64,000 bases of DNA, from assembly GCA_033060915.1 (NCBI GenBank), contig CM065392.1:21517501-21581500 (forward strand), written 5' to 3'. Shown here in pieces: positions 1 through 11,056 of the stretch (positions within the stretch are counted from its first letter, which is position 1; each line of letters begins with the position of its first letter). Under the pieces are notes generated by a model. It was not told where the DNA came from. It made no database searches and was given only the letters and a program-made list of their open reading frames with translations. Source of the DNA: Euryodendron excelsum (lineage: Eukaryota > Streptophyta > Magnoliopsida > Ericales > Pentaphylacaceae). A program made the position numbers and the translations under genes.

Positions 1-2265
1 TGTTAACTTAAATCAAAGATTACTCCATGGATTATTGATTCGCAGAATTTTGACCATAAAACCATGGATTCATACCCAATTGAGATTAGAAGTATAAGCT
101 ATTGATAGAATTATATGTTCAAATCTTAGATTTGTGCAATCTCTATGCCAATTGAAGAATTGTGCATAGAAATTACCAAATTGTGTTATAAACATAAGTT
201 TTTAAATAGATTCCAAAGCTCAATCAAGTGGAATTAGAGAATTCTTAAGATAATTCAATGAGATTTATATACCTCCATAGAAATCCTAAAAAATCCTTGG
301 CAAATCTTCACAATTGCACCCAAATTGGGGTTTAGCTACTTGATTCCATAATAGAAAGCCTTAAGAAATGAAGATCTTGCATTGAAATTGATAAACTATG
401 GTGTTTGGTTATAAGAAAAATGAATGAAAAGGTGAAAAAGTACACTTTTTCTCTTTACAAGGCTCTGTAACTAACTCTCCCTGTCTAAGGAAATAAGTAC
501 AAACTGAATTCTCCCTAGTTTTTATATCTTCAAAAAATTACAAAGCTTCGTAAATGCGTTCGAACGCTACGGGGGACCGTTCAAACAATCTTCAAATGGT
601 GGTTGTAAGCCATAGTAACTATCAAACGGTCTTCAAACTTGTCACTAACGCTGAATGTGCTATCTGTAATTTGCAAATGACGACATGCGTTTGATAGAAT
701 GTTCAAAATGACCATTCAAGCGCTCCTTTTTACACTTAGCCCACTTTTGACTGTTTTTAGCCCAAAATTCCTGTAAAGATGTAAAAAGGGCATATTAGAA
801 CAATTTATAACTAAAACACTATGTTGACTCCATGCCTTGATTTTGATGATAACAAAATACTATGTTGTTGTTTTAAAGAATTTACTTTATGTGCAGAAAG
901 CATTTATTAATTCTATTCACACTTTGTTTAAGAATGATTATAATAAATGAAGTGATTAGAAGATGGATTTGGAAGCTTGATTGAATTGGATGATCGATTG
1001 GTCAACATGATAATCTTATTCAAAAAGAAATTGAAGGTGCTAAAAGTGATCAACAAACATTGAAGAAAGGAAGACAAGCTTTGGAGGCATATCATGGTGG
1101 ATTGAAGAACTTGAAGATGGATAGAAGAACCTTACAAAGAAATTAATGTATCAATTTAATCTCGAAGAGATTTAAGGTGCTCTACATGTTCAAGTTTATT
1201 TGAATAAGGAGTATTGAAGACTTGAAAATTCTGAAGCTATGAAGAAGGTTAAAGAACCAGATGATGTGTTGACACATTTCATAAATGCTAGCACCTTTGG
1301 ACTTAAAGAGAGCAAAGCAAGTAGATGGACTTCACAAAGTACTAACACTTTTTAAAGGAGCTATCGCCTTTACTAGATTGTCAGCCTTGAAGAACTGGAC
1401 TTGAAAAGTATAAGTGTTGACACCTACTTCAGAAGTGCTGACACTTAGATTCTGCGAGGGCAAAAAGAAAGTTGAAACAGCAAGTGTCAACACTCATTGT
1501 AAGAGTTGACACCTGGACGGAGTCTAGACAGTAAAGGTAACTTTTTTGAACATTCTACAGATTTCATTTAGCATTATTTGTACTTTCGGCTACCTCCAAC
1601 GACTAGATATGATACAAGACTATATATACAAGGTCTCTAAAGCATTTATGAACAAGATTACAAGATCATAAAGGCCATACATCAGATTAAAAGATAATCT
1701 CTGGTCTCTACTGCGATATTTCTTCATTTCTCAGCTGTGAGGTCATTGATTGAGCTATAACTGATACATTTACTCCTTGAGAGTGTACCCATTGTATAAA
1801 AATCCTTTTTTATTGTTGGGTTGGGTTGTAACTTGTAAGTTTTGAGTGGTTCTTAGACAAAAATACTTGGGGTTTGAGAGTTTGGTGTAAACTCTTGTAG
1901 AAAGTAAGCTGGCATTTGAAGAAACAGCAAGCTATATAAAAGAAAAGTTTTTACACAGTGGAGGATCCCTTCGAACGAATCAAGGAAGAGAGGATGTAGG
2001 TGAAGGAACGCTGAACCTCTGTAAAATCTTGGTGTCTTCCTTGCTCTGTTTTATTTTCTGCACTACATTATCTTGCTTGCATTGAATCACTGTTCCATTG
2101 ATTTCATATATTTTGTATATTGGTTTCATTATCTTTAAATTTGAAAAATCCAATTCACCCCCCTATTGGGTTATCACTTTGGGCCAACACACTATTCTAA
2201 CACCTAAACTAGAGTTAACAATCCACTATTTATGAGATTATTATTACACTTTTGGAATGCAATCA
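1..2265 (-). repeat. Athila 3' LTR, partial, split by a solo LTR
   Basis: Segments 1-821 and 2190-2265 align with 37988-38769 of the 5' LTR, for example the shared stretches around 'accatggattcat' and 'attctaacaccta'. The gap between them is the solo LTR at 822-2189. The inner edge, in minus-strand terms, begins TGATTGCATTCC next to a purine tract. About 380 bases of this LTR lie beyond the window start. Relative to the right LTR it keeps about 50 extra bases near 268-318, an indel between the copies. Confidence 0.85.
822..2189 (+). mobile_element. Solo LTR, copia (Sirevirus-like) family
   Basis: A 1368-bp segment beginning TGTTGACT and ending GGCCAACA is flanked by identical 5-bp duplications CACTA (817-821 and 2190-2194). 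The paralogous Athila LTR at 38695 has the same flanks without the insert, so it serves as an empty-site control. No internal coding region is present, which fits LTR-LTR recombination. A TATA-like stretch (actatatatac) lies near 1618-1628. The interval 1265-1520 has about seven copies of an imperfect palindrome of the form GTGTTGACACC. It is related, in opposite orientation, to the LTR at 46815-48452. Family placement is an inference from the palindromes and the pyrimidine-rich 3' end (aattcacccccct). Confidence 0.85.
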
Positions 2266-2277
2266 CACCCCCCAACT
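2266..2277 (-). other. Athila polypurine tract
   Basis: On the minus strand the sequence is AAGTTGGGGGGTG directly before the 3' LTR start. This is the expected position and composition for the plus-strand priming site of an LTR retrotransposon. It fixes the orientation of the left LTR as the 3' one. Confidence 0.75.
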
Positions 2278-4176
2278 TAGCTTTTTGCTAGTCCATAACA
2301 AAAGCTATACAAAGAAAAAGTATATACAAAAGATAAACTCCACCTTTATAGGGATCATGGGTGTATTTAGCATATGCTCCAAGTCTTTATACCCTTAGGT
2401 TACTCCTAGTGGACGAGTGGTGTCTCGTGAGGGTTTTCAGTGATGATACCCATAAATATCCCTTTATGAATTATAATTGGAGATAAGAATAAGGAAACAT
2501 GCATAATCCATCTCAAAAAAACATTAGATATCACTCATATCCCCTAACACATGCAAAGATATCCCATCATTTATACAAAAAAAAAGTTCAAGTGTGTTGG
2601 TGAAGAATCATACTGTGTAACTTCAAATGAAACATACTTCAAAAATCTTAAACCTTTAAGATTTGATTCAACACCTCACTGGACATACACTTAACAAATA
2701 AAGATCCACATGGTTCTCACAATAGCATGTTCAATAATAGAGTAAATGTAAAAGGAACTCAAATGAACATAACTATTACAAAAACTGAAAAAATATAAGT
2801 GTATCAACCTAGCATAGTTTCATGAAAGAACATTCATAATTGAGTATTGATTTAAAGAAGTTGACAAGCAGTGACTTATATTCTAATAAAATCCTTAATC
2901 AAGCACAACTAGGATCAGCTAGGCCCTTTTTGAGTAGAAAGGTAGCTTAGAAGTTAAAGACATAAGGGTTAAAGAGGATAGAAAAAGGTCAAGTCATGTG
3001 TGATTAGTGCATGAAATGATGAATGATTAAGCAATTTCAACTCTTTCCCTTTTCAATTCCAAAATATTCTTCTACGTATTTTGCTCATTTTTTTTATTAA
3101 CTTGATAACTTTTCTTTCTTTTTCTTCTTTCTTTATTTTGCTTCTTTTGTTTTCATTCTTTTGATGTGCCCCTTTTTGCATTTAATATTTTCAATTTCTC
3201 AATATACTCTTTTTCTATTGAACTCCCTAATTAATCTCTTTCTTTCCTTTATTTTCTTTCTTTCTTCAATGCCTCAACATAGGATATTCTTTTCAATAAA
3301 AACATCACTTTGCTAGTACAAGGTAGGAAATAGTATTATTTTGCATGTTAGCATAAGAATGAACAAAAGGAATCAAAGAGGGTCAAAGGAACATATGGCT
3401 TTATAATGGAAAAACTTATGGCTATCAAGAAGAATAAGGGCCAAGAATTATATCTCAAAGTACTCAACCAAAGTATTTCATAGAGTATAAGTGTCAAAAT
3501 CTAAATCAATACTCAACTCATAAATCAAATGCAAGTATAATGAAGCTATTGAAGAAAATGAAGGTGAAAAATTAATCCTTTAATCACTTTGAAAGACGAT
3601 AAATGCACTAAAGCTCACAAGGTACAAGACTCCACTAATGTAAGGATGAGAATGCAAAAGATAGCAACAAATGATGTTATAAAGCATGATTGTGCACAAA
3701 GATGTAATCCCCTCTACTAATGCATGAATGAAGTAATCCTAAATGTGTTAAAAGTAAAGAGTGAATAAACATCAACTCGAGTAAAGACGCATGCAACAAT
3801 TCTTATCTTTTAATCTCAAGTGGCACTTTTACAAGTAGTGTTATGGTACCTCAGAAATAGAGAATCAACATATCCACCATGAATAACTAGAAATTAATAT
3901 GAAGAGTATATGAATAAATGTGCCAAAGCAATAAAAGAAATGATACCGAGACCATACAATATCCAAATCTTTACCAAATGGTATAAGTGATCGAAAGATA
4001 ACAATGTCATAGTACACCTGTAGCTGTACAATCCACACATAAGAGATAAATGTGATAAAAAAGAAAAATATACAATAAAAGCTCCAAAAATTGATCCACT
4101 ATAATAAAATAGAGTTTTAGATACAATATGAAATGAAATGACATGCAAGTATAACATATATCTAAAACTTATGCTA
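2278..4176 (-). other. Athila 3' noncoding region
   Basis: AT-rich sequence lies between the end of the Athila 3' ORF and the PPT. It holds a pyrimidine-rich stretch at about 3040-3300. Several short ORFs occur but none has recognisable content. A long untranslated stretch before the 3' LTR is usual in Athila elements. Confidence 0.6.
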
Positions 4177-4434
4177 CTATGCATCATCATCATTAGGTGG
4201 AGGTGGTTGTATCTCTCAAATAACCACAAACAACTGCTCTAGAGTAGTCGCCTGTCCATGGATGAGTACCTCTAACATCGAAATATGAACAATGTGAGCC
4301 TCTTATGCAGTAGCTTTGTTTGCTAATGCTCTCTCTATCCCCTCTAGTACAATCGAATGCTGTTACAAGACCGTAGCTTGAGCGGCTAGCATCTGATTCT
4401 GCTGATCAAGTCTCTAGAGGATCATTTAGATCAT
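4177..4434 (-). pseudogene. Athila 3' ORF, C-terminal fragment
   Basis: In one minus-strand frame this segment encodes a glutamine- and leucine-rich stretch (DQQNQMLAAQATVL, then QHSIVLEGIERALANK) that looks like a coiled coil. It ends in a proline-rich tail (EIQPPPPNDDDA) and a TAG stop at 4177-4179. Three earlier in-frame stops are present. It continues the ORF seen at 20525-21406, which the Tat-like element separated from it; the duplicated ATCAT at the junctions supports joining the two. Confidence 0.6.
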
Positions 4435-7427
4435 TGGAACTCATCCTCCTAGAAGGACGAGTGCAACTAGGTTTGAATAAAAAAATTGATTTGAATAAGA
4501 GCTTTTGAAAAAGATTTGGAGTCGTCACCTAACTTTGTTAAGGTGAGGTAGGTCATCTAAAACTAAGTGCAATTCGAAGATTAAACTTAGGATTTTTGAA
4601 AATGTTTTGAAAAACTTCCTCAATAGAGGGTTTTATTTTTAAGAAAATAGGTTGTTTGGCAACCTTTGGAAAGATCTAAGCCCTTTTTTAAAATAACTTC
4701 ATTTTGATCTCTTCAAAATTGTGATTCTAGGTTCGGAGGTTGGTTATGTATGTAGAAGATGCACTAGGCTATCACCATATCCCGCCCTTGCGGTACCTAC
4801 ATGTTTTTTCCTCTAGGTTCACTCATTTAGAATCTCTGATTAACAAATGTACAATACTATCCACTTGAAGATTTGATATTGCATGAAATGCAAGTTAGGA
4901 TTTTTTGAAAATAAATTTGAAAAAGGGGATAAAGTTTGAAAGAGGTTGTGGGAATTGAAAACTTGAAAAAGATTGTGACTGCACCCATGAGGGTTGCCTA
5001 CGTATCCTTTATTAAGAATCAGGTTAGTCATAGTTCGGACTTGGGGCCCGATTGAAAGTAGAAACTTTGAGGTCTTTGTTTGATTTGAAAAAACACTTTT
5101 TTGGATTTCAAAAAGTTTGACTGAAAACTTTGAATTCACTTTTGACTTGCAAATTGGAGTTTGAAAAGACCTTGTTTTTGGAAACTTGACTGAACTTTGA
5201 ATTCATTTTTATTGGAGTTTGAGTTTTGAGTTTTAGAAAAGAGTTGAAGTCTCCTAACCTAGGGTTAGGGTTGAACTACAATTTTGGCCTCCTAGGGTTT
5301 ATGCAACCTAAAGTTGAAACATGCACTTGAAATAGAAATGTTTGATTTTAGAAAGTTTTTATTTTAGGAAAGTTCAAAATTAGGAAAGATTTGATTTTGG
5401 AACGATTTTATTTTTAAATTTGAAAAGTTAGAATTTGGAAAGATTTGAAAAGTTATATTCAGGAAGGATTTGAAATTAGAAATATTGAAATTAGGAAAGA
5501 CTTGATTTTTATTTCCTAAAGCAAAAGATTGGATTTTATTTTCAAAATAGGGGATTTGATTTAGTTTTCAAAATTGGAGAGTTTGATTTGGTTTCCTATT
5601 TAGACAAGATTTGATTTGACATGGAATTGGAAAGTTTGAGTTTTGAAAATCTATGATTTTGATGCAAGTAGAAAGCTATAATTTTATCTGAGGAAACTAG
5701 GGTTTTCTAAACATGGACTCTAGGGTTTTGACTTGGACTTGAAGACAAAGAGTTTTTATAAAGTGAATATTTAAAAAAGGTCTTTTTTTTTAGGAAGTGG
5801 ATTTGCAAAAACTATTTTGGGAAAGTTTGAATATGGACTTTTGTAAGTCTCTTAAATATCTTACTTTCCTAAAACGATTCTAACCATGAAAAGATTAGAA
5901 CCATTCTAAGGTTGTGATTTTGAAACAATGAAGGTTTGAAAATAAGATTTGGACCTTGATGATCCCATTGAATGTAACACTTTCCTAAAGCAACCTTATC
6001 CATGAAATGGCTATAATAATTATAGAATTATGATTTCTTGAAAAACAATTTAGGACTTGAATTTAAATTTGGACCATGATGGTCACGTTGAAAATAATAT
6101 TTTCCTAAAACAACTCTTACTATGGAATGACTAAAATCATTATAGGAGTGTGATTTTGAAAACAAGTTTGAAAGAAGGAGGTTTTGGATACAAGTTTTGA
6201 AAGAGAGCTTCGATGCAAGTTTGAAAACCATTTTGAATGCAATATTGAATGAAATGCATGAATATGACAACCACAATGCAATAGGGTCGTAAACATACAA
6301 GGTTAGATTTCACCACATAATCAAGGGGTCGAACCCACACCGTCTTAGGTTGAACTTGAAGAAAGCTCCCAGCACTATGACCTTCAACACGTCTTCCTAA
6401 GCATGAACCGAAAAGTCGCTTATTTCAAGCATGCAAGAAGTGGAGGTAGAAGATGAGGATTAAAATAAAAGAAAACCTAAGTGGGTTAGGAAAAAGAAGA
6501 GAGAGAAGAGGACTACATAGCTTAACTAGAAACCCTACCTTGTCTTTTCTTTGCTTTGATTACTTTGTTTGCTTTACTTTACTTGAACCTTGAGAGCTTT
6601 AATTACGCAGCACTTTGATCTTCAATAGATGTTTGGAGGCTTGTATTTTAATGTATAAAGTGTATAGAAGCTAGCGTTTGTGTGTATGGAGTGTAGGGAG
6701 GCTAGGGCTTGAAGGAGAATTAAGAAAACTAAGGTTTTGAGGCCTGTTTTTAGTGAGGCAGCGTTTCTGGAATGAGTTTGCGGATCCTTTTTATGCAGGG
6801 GAATGGTATGTATTTATAGGCATTTAAACCAACCTTGGCGCTTGTTGCAATGGTGAAAAGGTTAATTTCCTATTGGCGCCACTACTAATTGTACAACCCA
6901 CTTTAAAAAGTTTTTAAGGTGGTAAGAAACAGATCTTTTGACCATTGGGACATTGTTGGATGGTCTTATCGTCTCGGGACCTTAGATACTTTCCTAATCG
7001 ACGTGCTGAATAGCGGACATTCTATGTTGGCGAGCTAGCAGGGGCTAGAAGTGAACCGCTTTACCATCTCGAGAACTTGGGTTCCGTCCAGGTAGATAGG
7101 TTTGAAGAAACTTATCGTTCAGAGGAATTTTCTTGATAAACATACCGAATTGAATTTAACTGGTCTAGACTGGAATTGAAACTAAAATTGAGGTTGAAAT
7201 ATAGACTTACCGTCTTTAGAAAGACATGCCAATTGAAATTGGTCCGAGAAATTTCTCAAAGGCATTTTAGTCATTTTGCCTCAATTGGGCCCAATGGGCC
7301 CGAGAAGCGGTTGATCAACTGGATTGAGTCTGGAAAGCCGGTTTGGACTTGGAAATGTCTGTGTCAGTTTGAATATGATTCCGGTCAGACCGGAGATTAC
7401 CTAGTGGGCAAAAATGGGGTGCTTACA
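4435..7427 (-). repeat. Tat-like 3' LTR
   Basis: On the minus strand it begins TGTAAGCACCCCATTTTTG (7427) and matches the right LTR along its length. Two differences stand out. Its terminal 60 or so bases (…GGAGCGACA in the right copy) are missing, yet the target duplication abuts the shortened end. About 865 bp corresponding to roughly 19188-20052 are absent at about position 6952. A TATA-like box (CCTATAAATAC on the minus strand) lies at 6810-6820. Confidence 0.85.
6810..6820 (-). promoter_or_regulatory. LTR TATA box (3' LTR of Tat-like element)
   Basis: Minus-strand CCTATAAATAC sits about 610 bases inside this LTR. The equivalent site is conserved at 19017-19027, 24218-24227 (plus) and 34706-34716, all in related LTRs. 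This conservation is what marks it as the promoter. Confidence 0.6.
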
Positions 7428-7452
7428 ACTGCCCTTTTTTTTTTTTTTTTGG
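7428..7452 (-). other. Tat-like polypurine tract
   Basis: Immediately before the 3' LTR the minus strand has a run of 16 A followed by GGGC, a purine tract in the right place for plus-strand priming. The G-run directly before the LTR is short and a C interrupts it. Confidence 0.55.
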
Positions 7453-9198
7453 TCTTTGCTTGCCGAAGGTAGAAAATGATAAAGTAAGAATCCCATGTTG
7501 ATTGCGAGGCGATTGGAGGGATCAAATTTGAAATTTTTTTGAGGACTAGAGCTCAAAAATGGCAAATTGGCCCAAGAGGGCATTTGAAATCCGATTTTGG
7601 CAGGCAAAAGGGCAAAGCTGCCCAGAACTGGCCTGTGGCACGACTCGCTAGGCATGAAATTGCCTTGGCCCCACTAGCAGTAGCATGACGCTAGGTCTAG
7701 GAATTAAAACCAGAAAAGCCTCTTGTTTGAGGCTTGCAGGTTTGGTTGAGTTTTTGGCCTTGGATAGCTTTTTTCAAAGTTTTTGCAAGGAAGAACCTTT
7801 GGACATTAAAGGAGTGAGTTTGGGGGACTTCGAAAAGTCGTCTGAAGTACTCACCGTCGCTAGAATTGTTGCCGAAAAAGAAGATTTCGCCAGAGAATTC
7901 AGAGAGATGAGTTTTTTGTTTTGTATTGATTTTGATGTGTAAAACTCTGTTTGAATTTTGAACACTCTAGTGGTGTTGCTTATGCATTTTGATACTCATT
8001 TAATTGAGTTTGAGTAGTTTTGCATGTTTATGTAAAGAGGGTTTTTGCAAGAATTGGAGATTTGCTCCTACAGCTTTAGGTATTGGGTTTCTTAGCTAGA
8101 TTTTTGCACTAAGTGCTTTAAAAAAATGTGTTAAACAACCATATGAAGTTTTATGATTTTCTAAAAACTTTTAAAATTTTTTATTTTTCAAAAAAAAAAA
8201 GGAAAAATGCTTGAAAAATAGGAGAAATTAAGAAATTGATCAAATTGATCGAGTTAGGCGTTTAGAAAAATAAGATAATATTTTAGAAAATATTTGAAGT
8301 AGTTTTGAAAGTTTTTGCAGTAATTTTGAAAACTCTTGGATTTTTAGAAAATAAAACATTAGTTGGAAAACTCGAGAACCTTGAAAACGTGCATGGGTTC
8401 TCTTATGTTCGTCCCTGACCTATGCTTGTGATATCATGGGGTGCACGATTTGTATTTTATTGCAAAGTTTTGGGCGTTGTAGGGACTATTTACAAATGAA
8501 GATCTGCCGAAATTTTTTGAAATTGGAGAAGAGTTAGAATCTTATTGAAGGAAAAAGATATAAAACCTTTGAGGATGGGGACTTTTTGGCAGAGAAGATC
8601 CTGAGAAACTCGAGAGGGGGGATCTTAAAAATAACTTTTTTGAAGGAAAAGATTAGAAAAAACTTTGAAAATGGACTTTGAATAAAACTTTTGAAGGAAA
8701 AGTTTAGAAAATCTTTGAAATGGATTTGGAATAAAACTTTTTGAAGAAAAAGTCTAAGAGCTTTTGAAACGGATTTGTAATAAAAATTTTGAAGGAAAAG
8801 TTAAGAAAACCTCTGAGAGTAGATCTCGAAATGAAACTTTGAGATTTGATTTTGACGTTAACCTTGGATATTGACTTTGAAATAGACTTTTGGATTTTGA
8901 TTTTTGAAATAACTTTGGAAAAGGAAGGTTAAGAACCTCAGGAATTGATTTTGATGATAAACTTTTGATGGGAAAATTTTAAGAAACCTGAAAAATTGAT
9001 TTTGAAAATTAACTTTTGAAGGGAAAAGTTTAAGAAACCTTAATAGTTAAGGAATATGGTGGAATAAACTCTGCTAGAGGTGTGGGAATGGGACTTACGT
9101 CACTTATTTTCCTTTTTTCCTTATTTCGTATCTTTTTTCTTTTGAATTGTATATACCGTATACTGATACTTTTTTTTTACCTTGATTCGACTTTCAGG
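7453..9198. other. Tat-like internal spacer between PPT and antisense ORF
   Basis: There is no recognisable protein here. A plus-strand frame at 7685-7942 is open for 85 codons but resembles nothing I know. Around 8630-8820 a GA-rich unit of about 50 bp ('tttgaaggaaaag...') recurs roughly four times with divergence. The stretch 9082-9198 may be a 5' exon and pyrimidine-rich intron of the downstream antisense ORF, ending in 'cgactttcag'. Confidence 0.4.
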
Positions 9199-11056
9199 AT
9201 AGCAGACGCTGGTGATGATGATTTTGAGCGGAGACATTGTTCTTGGAAAGGGGCTCGCACGGATTCCGTCAGCAGTTCTAGTCATTCTAGGGGCAGTCGT
9301 AGATCAACTGGTAGGACTTCTTCTAGTTAGGGTGGGAGGGGGAGTATGCCTCCGGTTGACCCCTTTCCTCTAGTCAAGCCGGTTTTTTAAGGGAGAAATG
9401 GATGTTGAGGATAAGACTCCGAGCCTAGGAGATCATAAGACTGGTTACGGGAGGGCCTCTATTAGGCGGAGGCAAACAGATGTGGATTTAGGGGATTTGG
9501 AGGTGCCAAACATTCCTTCATTGGGGGACCTAAATCACCATCCTAGTGTTTATTCCTAGTAGTACTTGCCCCCTCCTAAAGTACATACAACATTTAGAGG
9601 GGCCATTCACCAGGTGTTTAGTACCATACAGTGGGCTGCTCCATTCTATCGTGCCTTTCTGGCAGAGATTAGGTTTGGAGCTTTCATGGGATTATAGGCA
9701 AATCACCTGAACCGCCAGTTGGTGTTAGCTCTAATTTAGAGATGGTTTGGCGAGACAAGAACCTTTCACTTTGTAGGTTTCGAGCTGGGTCCGACTCTAT
9801 TAGACTAGGCCATTATCACGGGGCTTTCCTTTGTTGGCCGTCAGATTACCTTACAGCCGGTTAGTAGGGCTAAGACTTGTGCTCTGTTGGACTTGCCACC
9901 ACCTGACCACTCTATTTTTTCTGTATCCTGGCTTAGTCGGGATGAGAGTACCTTTTTTGTTGAGCCACCACTTAAGCGGTGAGATATTATGAGGCGATGA
10001 CTAGTACTGTATATTATTTTTAGTTGTTTTTGCAACAATAACAAGTCAATTGTCCCTTTCAGTTTGGTGAGTGTGGTAGTCGATTCGGGAGCCTTATCAA
10101 AGCTAGACTGGGGGTCTTTCTCTTTTGGTTGTTTCCTTAGATCCATGCGAGTCCGAATTTCTTCTCACTGAGGCAACATGATCGATTTTTGGCCCTTTTT
10201 GGTTTGATGGAGTTATGAGTACCTGCCGGTTCATCATCTAGAGGTAGTGGACGTTGATCTTTATCCCCAGGCCTTAAGATGGGCCTGTGATCAGGTGGCC
10301 CAGCGGTCTGAGATTACCGACTCTGTGATGATACGGGCAAACCTGGAGTTGATAAAGGCAAGAGATGTGACTTGGTGGCCCTTTGTTGGATTGCTTCACT
10401 AAAAGGCAATCAAGTATCTGGTCCCGATGTCTCTATCAAGGATTTCTTTTCTTAATGATGAGTCTTAAAAGTCTTATCTAGGAGATCGACATCAGTGCCA
10501 GTTTCACGAGGAGTTTCGATCAGCCGGGGATCCCCTTAAATATATTTTTGGAGCTTTGGTCGAGGGGGTTCCTATTCCATATGCTGAGCGCCAGCCTAGT
10601 ACTACTTATCTGCTTCCACAAGAGACTGACTATGTTGCTCACTTCAAGGCTCGATCTATAGTTATATTCACCTAGTTTTATGTGGTGGTTAGAGGCTACG
10701 CTGTGGGCTAGGAGGTAGTGGACTTATGGCATCGGGCTGGGAGATTTGTACCCCAAGCTGAGTTTCCTACCATGAGGGATTAGAAAGACTTGTACCAGAC
10801 CAAGAGAGATCAATTCCAGATGGAGAGGGACCAGTACCAGGCTGAGGTAGCTACTCTGACTGCATGGTTGGCTCAGATGGGAGGCAACAGGGTATACTCT
10901 TTTCTTCTTTCTGATTCTTGCTTTGTTTAGTTGTCTATCTACTTTGCTAATTTGAGTTCTTCTTCTTTGTAAGATGTCGATGATTCTAGTAGTTAGCCAC
11001 CTCCTCTTGAGTCGAGTTTCGGATATTTTGACCCAAACCTTGATTTTGACCATTGA
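9199..11056 (+). pseudogene. Plant mobile domain (PMD) protein, antisense ORF of the Tat-like element
   Basis: From 9399 one plus-strand frame stays recognisable for about 500 codons despite some 14 stops. It reads as a PMD: a segment near 9600-9720 (QWAAPFYRAFLAEIRFGAF), then ALI*RWFGETRTFHF and a GPTLLD*AIITGLSFVG block. This is the conserved core shared with MAIN/MAIL proteins. A later part has YLGDRHQCQFHEEF and a charged coiled-coil-like tail (MERDQYQAEVATLTAW). A serine/arginine-rich N-terminal piece (9199-9330) is joined by a one-base shift near 9390. Likely introns end at 9198 (…tttcag) and span about 10892-10970 (GTATAC…TTTGTAAG). Most stops are TAG where Q, W or E is expected. The gene runs opposite to gag; its role in the element is unknown. 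Confidence 0.7.

Noticed and set aside
3894..4229. 111-codon minus-strand frame with hydrophobic stretches
   Set aside because: It begins within the Athila 3' ORF tail in another frame and continues into the untranslated region; I do not regard it as a membrane gene.
7176..7472. 98-codon plus-strand frame at the LTR border
   Set aside because: It lies inside the Tat-like LTR and runs into the poly-T tract; no homology recognised.
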